NCBI RefSeq assembly: GCF_963583255.1
Contig: NC_084813.1
Coordinates: 19,865,002-19,929,001, forward strand
Length of the DNA: 64,000 nucleotides
Origin: Pyrus communis
Lineage: Eukaryota; Streptophyta; Magnoliopsida; Rosales; Rosaceae
Reading direction: 5' to 3'
A program made the translations under genes and the position numbers. Below, piece after piece: positions 56,501 to 64,000 of the stretch. Below the pieces are notes generated by a model that worked only from the letters and a program-made list of their open reading frames with translations, was not told where the DNA came from and searched no databases. The first letter of the stretch is position 1. Every line of letters starts with the position of its first letter.

Positions 56501-58664
56501 TGCCATTTAAAGAGTGTACATGGAGGTCAGCTATTTTGTGATGTTAGGATTGATCCGAATGATGAAACATGAGTTATAGCTTACGTGGTGATAAAAATTG
56601 AAAATAAGTCCAGTTGGATTTGGTTTTTAGAGTTACTGGCCATTGATGTTGGGATTGTCAATCAACAGGGATGGACATTAATCAATGATCAACAAAAGGG
56701 GTTAATTACAGCCTTTAAAAAAGTCCTCCCTAATTCCCACCATAGATTTTGTGTGGGACATTTGTATACCAAGTTCAGAAATCTATTCAAGGGGAAAACT
56801 TTGAAAGATGCTTTATGGTCAATAGCCAGAACAACAACAGTTCCCCACTTCAAAAAAAACAATGGAGGATATGAAGAAGTTGGATGAAAAGGCCTACAAT
56901 TGTTGGTGAAAAAGCTTGCACATCATTGGAGCAAGTCCCATTTTGAAACATATCCCAAGTGTGACATGTTGCTAAACAATCTCTGTGAAAGTTTCAATGT
57001 TGTCATACTTGTGCCAAGACAAAAACGTATTGTCACCATGCTACTCTTTATTCACACACTCTTGATGAAGAGAATTCAGATAAGAAGGGATATAATGGTG
57101 AACAAAGTTAGAGATCTCTATCCTAAAATAAAGAAGAAGTTGGAGGAAACCAAAATTCAAAGTGGCAGGTGCATTGCACAATGGTTAGGGGGGCACTAAA
57201 TTTCAAGTTGATACTAGAAGGGGGAAGCAATATGTGGTTGACAAGAATCCCATGCAACCATGCAATACCGGCCATAAATTTCAAGAGAGAAAAATCGGAA
57301 GACTATGTTGATGCTTATTATTCGAAGGCACAGTACTTGGAGGTGTATTCTCATTTAGTAATGTCGATGAATGAGATGTCTTTGTGGGAGGAAACTGAAA
57401 ACCCACCAATATTGCCTCCTACATATACAAGGCAACCTGGAAGGCTGAGGAGGAGGAGAAACAAAGAAGCTGCTGAGAGGGACAATGAGGGTGAACAAAC
57501 TCCCACAAACCCAACCAATAATCCTCAAGGTCCTCCTCAGCCACTTAAGCTAAGAAGTAAGCTAGGAAGGAAAAGGCAAAGCAGTTTGAAATGTACCATA
57601 TGCAAAAAAGAAGGTCATAATGCAAGAACCCATCATAGACATCTTCCTCCAAGGGACAAACAGGTAACATTTCCTACTTTATGTGGTTTTTTAAAGCCTT
57701 TAACATCATATCAGACTCTTAATCCTTTAAATTGCTTTGTAGGCATCCACATCTACTCAAGGACAATCACCATCCACATTTGCACCTAAAAAGAAGACAA
57801 GGAGAACAGAGGTAAAAACTTAACCATTTCCTTAGTTGTAAAACATTTGGATTTAGTTAAAAAACTTGCTTTGCCTCTTAATGAAATTTGGATTTAGGCT
57901 TCACAATCAGTAACTAAATCACCTAGAAGCACCAAGCAGATAAAGACCAAGCAAACCAATAACTGAATCATCCAAAGGCACCAAGCACAGAAATACCAAC
58001 CAATCTAGCCACCAGTTTTTTGCATAGATGGTTGTTTTTTGTAAAGGAATTGTAAAGTTAGAACTGGTTTTATGCATTTAGTAGGTCTTTTGTGAATTGA
58101 ATGGATGATGTAGCAGGTTTTTATGAATTCAGTAGGTTTTGTAATGTTGGTTGGAGATGTTAGATGAATTCAGTTAGTTTTTTTAAAAGGTTTATGAATT
58201 TCTAGATAATTAAGCAGGTTTTATGCATAATTTGGTCTATTTCATATTTTTATTCGGAAATGATGAGTCATTTTTGGGTGAGATTTTTCAAATTCGAGGT
58301 CAAGGATGATAATCTGTGCTTAAAATGGTTCCTGACCTTTTTCTCACATTTTGGCGGGAAAGTGAATTTCAAATTTCAAATTTTGAAATTCAAATTACCA
58401 AAAAAAAAATTCAAATATATTTTCTGACATGGATGCCATTTGGCGGGAAAACATTGGGTGTGGTGCCACGTGGAATCCATCTGGGCAAGAAACTAGGCCC
58501 CGAATCAAGTCACGTCAGCATTTAACTGAGAAATTCACGAACAAGCTAATGAAGGTATAACATTGAACAAATTCTAAAGATAAGGTATGACATTGTCAAT
58601 TTTGAAAAATGAGGTATGATAGTGTCGTTCGACCCATAATTAAGGTAATTTTGTATAATTTACC
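53544..58664 (+). mobile_element. MuDR-like element (MULE), copy 2
   Basis: Partner of 37320-42321. The left flank AAAACTTTG (53535-53543) is closer to the expected 9-bp duplication. At the right end the duplication is lost through a small deletion (..TTTACCC then ACCATATATACT). The ~240 bp inverted repeats are clear (GGATTCCACGTGGCACCACA on the left, reversed GGATTCCACGTGGCACCACA on the right). Confidence 0.88.
54084..57789 (+). pseudogene. MULE transposase pseudogene, copy 2
   Basis: Same domain order as copy 1 but with different lesions. A TGA interrupts the N-terminal block at about 54977, and a deletion removes the part between the SNS-like and EMYIEEL codons near 55058. Stops follow at 55265 and 56213. 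The first catalytic position reads GLNECHLK (Asn where Asp is usual). A deletion near 57230 removes the first half of the SWIM finger, leaving CNHAIPAINF. It retains a segment near 55700-55790 that is missing in copy 1. Parts of the C-terminal tail (RQPGRLRRRRNKEAAERD, CTICKKEGH) are open here but stopped in copy 1. Confidence 0.85.
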
Positions 58665-60510
58665 CACCATATATACTAGGAAGAGCCAATAAAAGAAAAT
58701 TGTTTATCTACTTTTTCTCTCTTTCGGTTGTACTCAACAGAATACTATTTTTTTTTTTTTTTTTTTTAAGAAACTGCATAAATTTCATTCAATAAATAAG
58801 TCAGAAATAAACTACACGGTACATGACATGAAGACATCCTCCTCACGTAGATCATATATTACAACAGGTTGAGTCAGTCCCATACCTCCAAAGCATATAT
58901 ATTCACCTGATCTGACCTCAGCGGCCAATCAAATTCTGCCAATCTTCATGAAACCATTAGATAATTTAACCTTCAATTTATCACATCAAAGTTAATTAAC
59001 TTTGAGACTCTCTAGCTTTAAATATAGAAATGAGAAAGTACTGATCAGTTGAGGTGAGGATACGAGACATGATATTAACCATAATCTGTCATGCATGGCT
59101 CTGAGGTAATTTTTTATTCACGACGTCTTCTATAAATAGCTGTCTAGGGTTTCTTTCAGTTGTTAAAACTGAGTTTCTAAAGCAACTTTGACACCGGTTT
59201 TAAATATGAATATATAGCTTCTTTTTTCTTTTGGTTTTTTCATCACTTGATGTGTCTTTTTATTTTTATTTTTATATAAGTAAACTTAGTAGGTATATAG
59301 CTAGTGGAAGACGGATTGAGTGATCCTTGTAAGCTTGGGAAGCCCCTTTAATTGCCTTTCACAATCCAATGCACCCATGATCATGGTACCATCCAAATAT
59401 AATATTATCTCTTACTGCTTTTATAAAGTGGAAAGTAATCAAAGTAATAGTTTATGGGAAGCAATCCTACGTGAATGGTCGGTAAATGCTATGGCACTCA
59501 ATGGGACAAAGTAATGTTTTGCTTCAAACCGCTTTCGGACACAACAAAACAAGCCCATTTGGAAAGCATTGCACATGCCATGCATATTGATAATTGGTAG
59601 CAACAGCAAGTGATATGATCGATTAATTGATGAAAAATGTGGTTCCTATCCCACCACATTGTTCGTGAGTTCTTTGTGCATCTTCTGCAGGTCCTGTTCA
59701 CTATGAAAATTAATTTGGAAGCTTCTACTTGTGGAATGAGATTTTTCAACTTATTGGATTTCTTTCAATTCATGTACAAATTTCAATCGGATAGGGACAG
59801 ATCCTAAGAGCTAAACCAAAACGTGAACATGTATGGAGAAGATATCGCATCTTGCTTTTGGACCATTAATCATTTTAGTGGCTATGATGTAAATAATTCA
59901 ACTTTAATATTGGACAATGGACAGAGACCCCTTCCTCTGTCCACTAATTCCATGGATAATTAGGTATAAAGTTGCAAGTTGTGGATGGTCGACACGACAG
60001 ATTTAAGGTGTTTTGAGTCTTGGAAAAGCTTTCAATTAGCACGACTACTGTAGCATTTGTCAGAAAGAAAAAAAAATTTGGTAGAAAATTGACAACGTAT
60101 ACACAATATTATTATGGTAAAGGTTTATCTACCCCTAAATGCTTTGGTAATTTCATTTTGTACAACTAATGTTAGTAATTATTACAAACTTTTCTTGTAG
60201 TGTTATGTTATCAAATAGTATCGATAACATATGTATACTCAATTTATGTTAATTAGAGTATCAATAACATGTCAAGATGATCAATAACAAAGAAGTAATT
60301 GCAACGGTGCTATTTTCTTAGGGTTATTCTTATTTTATTTAGCATTCTCGACATCTATGTAATTTTTTTTCTTTCACTTTTCATTCCTTAATCTGCTCCT
60401 GTAAATTTGAGTTTTATTTTTCTGGGTTTTAATTTTTAATCAGCTAGCTAGTTTAAAAGTAGACGTTTCAAACTTGAACTTGATAATTATGACATTTGGA
60501 AATGGAGTAA

Positions 60511-60622
60511 GAAATTTTGGGAATCTTATTCCTAGTTCAAAACTATGACTATTGACTATTAACTGAGAAATTTTGGGAATCTTATTCCTAGTTCAAAACT
60601 ATGACTATTGACTATTAACTGG
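60511..60622 (+). repeat. 56-bp tandem duplication, copy 2 only
   Basis: Two adjacent units (60511-60566 and 60567-60622) both read GAAATTTTGGGAATCTTATT..CTATTGACTATTAACTG. Copy 1 has a single unit near 44162-44218. Confidence 0.9.
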
Positions 60623-61146
60623 TAAGTTAATGTGCAAAAAAACTCGATCCGAAGGTCACGCCATATCACACTCAATCACGCTAAACTCTTTCCCTACGCG
60701 GTAGTTTTGCTTGACCTAATTAGCCATTCTCTATTTTGTCACGTCTTCCTCTTCTTCATGAAACTTACCAATGCTTTTCTTTTCGGTGTTAGAAGAGGTC
60801 TCAAATTTTCACTCTATTCTCAGTTTCAATTCTGTAAATTTGTATATCTGACTCTCTCACATGAGCTATGAACATGATCACGTTGGGAAATCTCTAAAAA
60901 ACTTGCGTGTTGCAAATAAACGAAAAGGTTACCAGCTCTATAGCGGTTTTCAAACGTGGGAAATCTTATTAAGGGCCACAGGGGGCACGTGCCTCAACTT
61001 GTGTTGTTGTCCTTCAAAAGTGGTTTGAGCAGGAACCAATGCCCTGTTAAATTGCAGCTTCCTTCCGTGCTTGGTATGACGTCGAGTCGAATTATGGTGA
61101 ATAATAATTAACTCACCACCACCACAAATTATATCACTCGGTACTA

Positions 61147-61291
61147 ATCCTTTTTGTCATTTTAATTGTATCTTTATATCAATAGTTTATAGTCCACAAA
61201 GAAGAAATTGGAGTCAAGTCTATATGATTTATCTCTTTGTGGACTATACCAATATTGATCTAAAAATACAATTAAAATGTCAAAAAAGGAT
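61147..61291. repeat. Fold-back (hairpin) sequence, copy 2
   Basis: Partner of 44743-44887, with few changes and both arms kept. The left arm here reads TTTTTGTCATTTTAATTG, which pairs better with the right arm than copy 1 does. Confidence 0.7.
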
Positions 61292-63005
61292 GGAGATGTA
61301 CGCTAAGTATACAATGAGTATTGGTTATACAAGTTATCGATAAAATGTCTCACTTAAAACAACTTGAAAAAAAATTTGGCGCTTCGCCTGCTACGTTTGG
61401 GGTTCTACGAGGATCTACATCCGCCACTGCTTAATTGTGCTCTAGATAATCTAACTTTTTAACTTTGCCCCTGCACCTACATACGTAACACATGTTGCAT
61501 CAACCAAGGAAAATTCATTGTACAAGAACATTTTCTAATATGAAGGGCTAGTTATCATACTTAACAAATTCTAGGGTTCGTGAGAGCATGTGATATCAAT
61601 AATAGTCAATTTTTCTATTTATTTTCACTTGTGTTTTATATATGCATGGGTGGCTATTGGCTATATACTTAAATAATATATGTACTTCTGGTTTGTTAGG
61701 TCTTAAGAAAAGGGAAAAAACGGAAAAATAATGGATGGCTTTGACTATTGAATTTTGACCAACTAGGGTATTGAGTATTAACCATGCTGATTTGTTTAGA
61801 CTATTTTCCCTATCTATGACAATAATAGTTTAATCACATGGTGAATTAAATTAAGAAAAGTGAGTCTAATAGTTGTATTTGACCTTTTGCCCTCGTCTGT
61901 TTAATTAGTTATGTAATATTTGATTTTTCTTTAATTTATACAATCTAATTGGCTAAAAAAATGAGAGAAAAGGTACAAGATCGTGGATAAAAGGTGAAAG
62001 ATGTGGATATAAGAAGCCAAATTATATATGGATTTCATTGAACTGATAGTGATATTGATATCATCGGGGAATATGTACTGAAAAAGAAGCATGCATTGCA
62101 TATAGAAGCTGGTCAACTTACAAAGACTGGAAATCTTTCTGTGGTGAGGTTCATAGAGCATAGATTAGATTAGATCGATTTATGTCTAACCACAAAGAAG
62201 GAAAGGTGGTTGTCTGCAATGTATCTGCCCCAATTCTTTCAATTCCAATTTGTTGAAAATGATCACTAGTTTAATTGACAAGCACAGAAATGTCGAATAT
62301 ATTCTTGGGGAGCTTTCCTTAAGTATTTGAATTGACGTCTATTGAGACAGAATCAAGCAAAGCAAATGACTTTAAATCTTTTGGGTTGTGGTTTTGATGC
62401 GTGACTAATGTGCCAATGGTCACCGGGACAAAAGAAGGTTCAATTTTAGTAGGGACCAAACAGTTCCCATGCGCCAATAAAGTTTGAACTTGTGAATGGA
62501 CGATGGAGATTGATTCACAATGTGGGTGGAGTTAGATGAACAATATTTGATTTGTAATCCTTGATGAATTTTCTTCAAGATTTAATCAAACATATGACTG
62601 GTAATAAGGTCACGTTTTGCATAATCAAATTTCAGGGTGGAGTATGTTGAATGAGATTCTAAAATGTTTCCATGAATTTTTTACATACAACCAACTCTAT
62701 GCATTAAAAACGATATTTTTCGAGAAGCTGCATATAATATAATTTCGCACAATTATAATTAGCTTTGTGTTTGGTCTAGTAATTTTCCTCATGCAATAGT
62801 TCTTAAGTTGAACTTATATTGTCTTAAAAAAAAATTATTTGGACCCATTTATTTTATCCCTACATGCAACTAAACAATTTTCTCCACTAACCTCTCAATT
62901 TTGCCCTTAATAAATAAGAAAAAGTAAATAAAGATGGGTGTTTTTCTCTTTACACACCAAATAACCTAAAACCACCACACAATTGCACCTTTTCGTTTTT
63001 TTCCA

Positions 63006-64000
63006 GCGAACCAAAACCAAACATCGTCGACAATTGTTAGCTCCTTCCATTCTTTTCCTTATGTTTCTCCTCCTTCCTTTTCTGACCTTGAGAAGAAAAT
63101 AAAGCACTATACTCTATCGGTTGCGGGCATCAGCATCGAATATGGCTCTGTACCTTTCTCCTTTTAACACCAACTAACCTCTTCGCACACACTTATACAT
63201 GTATCAAGTGACCTTTTATGTTATTAAAAATAAATCTTTTTTTGTTTTTTTTGTTGGTTCTATTTTTTTATTAAAAATAACAAATGAAAGTAACCACACA
63301 CCAATCAATTTTAACCCTAACTAATCAATTTTAATATTTTGGAAAACTGGTTAAAGAAAGTGCAAAATTTGGTAATATGAATGATTCACCATTTTTGCCC
63401 TCTCATATATAGAGATTCACATCCGCCTCTCTCTTTCCCGATTGATTCGATCCAAGTTCGCAGAGAGAGAGAGAGAGAGAGAGAGATGAGAGGATTGATT
63501 GAATTCGTGGGAGCTTCGATTGTGTTCACTAGGAAAGAGTAGGAGTGTCGTGTTTTGGTGGGTAGCGTGAAAACCACACCATTCCTTTGTGGTTTCCTGT
63601 TGCGGGAGCCATCTACAAGTTCTAATTGTTAATTTTTTTTTTTTAATTTATTTCAGGCAAAGTTGGAATTTTACTAAATAAGTTTTTAAGCTGAGTGTAG
63701 AGACAAGGTAAATAGGTTCAAATAAAATTTTCCAAAAAAAATATAAATTATGCATTAATTTGATCTTGAACCCATTTACACGTAAAATTGAATTTTGATT
63801 TTAGTATAATGATTTTTTTTTTTTTTTTTTGTGACAAGTTAAATTAAAGAAATGAAATCCTAGCCAAAGTGTAAATGAACAGAAATTTTGTGCCGAGGCT
63901 GCCGCGGCAGGTAGCACATTTAGCAGGGAGCGAGACCTCGCCAACGAGGGTCTGAGGTCTCACCCCCTTACGTTTGTTCTGAGGCGACCGCACTAAAGAA
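63006..64000. other. Original right flank, no gene recognised
   Basis: Single-copy sequence beyond the duplication. A (GA)n tract is at 63462-63486. The last 120 bases (GTGCCGAGGCTGCCGCGGCA, GGGAGCGAGACCTCGCC, GAGGTCTCACCCCC) are GC-rich and unlike the rest. They follow a T run and may be the start of a retroposon or another repeat cut by the window end. I cannot identify it. Confidence 0.4.
63462..63486. repeat. (GA)n microsatellite
   Basis: Twelve AG/GA units beside a short unassigned frame. Confidence 0.9.

Larger units (their letters stand above)
58665..63004. other. Unassigned flank, copy 2
   Basis: It matches 42331-46616. No gene is recognised. It contains the fold-back at 61147-61291 and a 56-bp tandem duplication at 60511-60622 that copy 1 lacks. 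Confidence 0.55.

Overview
The window is nuclear DNA of a flowering plant. It has spliced genes with GT..AG introns, AT-rich intergenic DNA and many plant transposon families. The ACC oxidase proteins and several repeat families look like those of Rosaceae, probably the apple/pear tribe. That placement is my inference, because no search could be run.

There are three convincing host genes. One is a five-exon plant/fungal atypical dual-specificity phosphatase (PFA-DSP type, 18386-21439, + strand). The other two are nearly identical four-exon 1-aminocyclopropane-1-carboxylate oxidase genes (ACO, ethylene synthesis; 26825-28206 and 48835-50217, both - strand). A 20-codon remnant of a third, older ACO 3' end lies at 23648-23707, so the locus was already an ACO array.

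Layout: 1-18 kb is gene-poor. It holds several MITEs, a hairpin-forming minisatellite (5897-6213) and a PIF/Harbinger element with a dead transposase (6839-9308) nested in another repeat. 18-21.4 kb is the phosphatase gene, with a MITE just upstream of its TATA box and two inverted-repeat MITEs in intron 2. From 19971 to 63005 the sequence is a direct tandem duplication. Copy 1 is 19971-46617 and copy 2 is 46617-63005, joined at a junction readable to the base. Each copy carries the same series: ACO gene, a 0.78 kb MULE-type MITE upstream of it, a SINE-like repeat, a 5 kb MuDR-like element (MULE) with ~240 bp inverted repeats, and an unrecognised 4.3 kb flank. Copy 1 alone has a Ty1/copia retrotransposon (31538-36628). 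Copy 2 lacks the intervals matching 20196-24860 and 31138-36882, so it has lost phosphatase exons 3-5 and keeps only a 0.2 kb intron fossil.

Functionally the window offers two apparently intact ACO genes with nearly the same proximal promoter and different distal surroundings, plus a phosphatase gene into whose second intron the duplication reached. I found no clearly new biological system. The most informative features are the duplication architecture, its breakpoint inside a MITE inverted-repeat arm, the uneven divergence along the ACO pair, and the mismatch between near-identical copia LTRs and a heavily disabled copia coding region.
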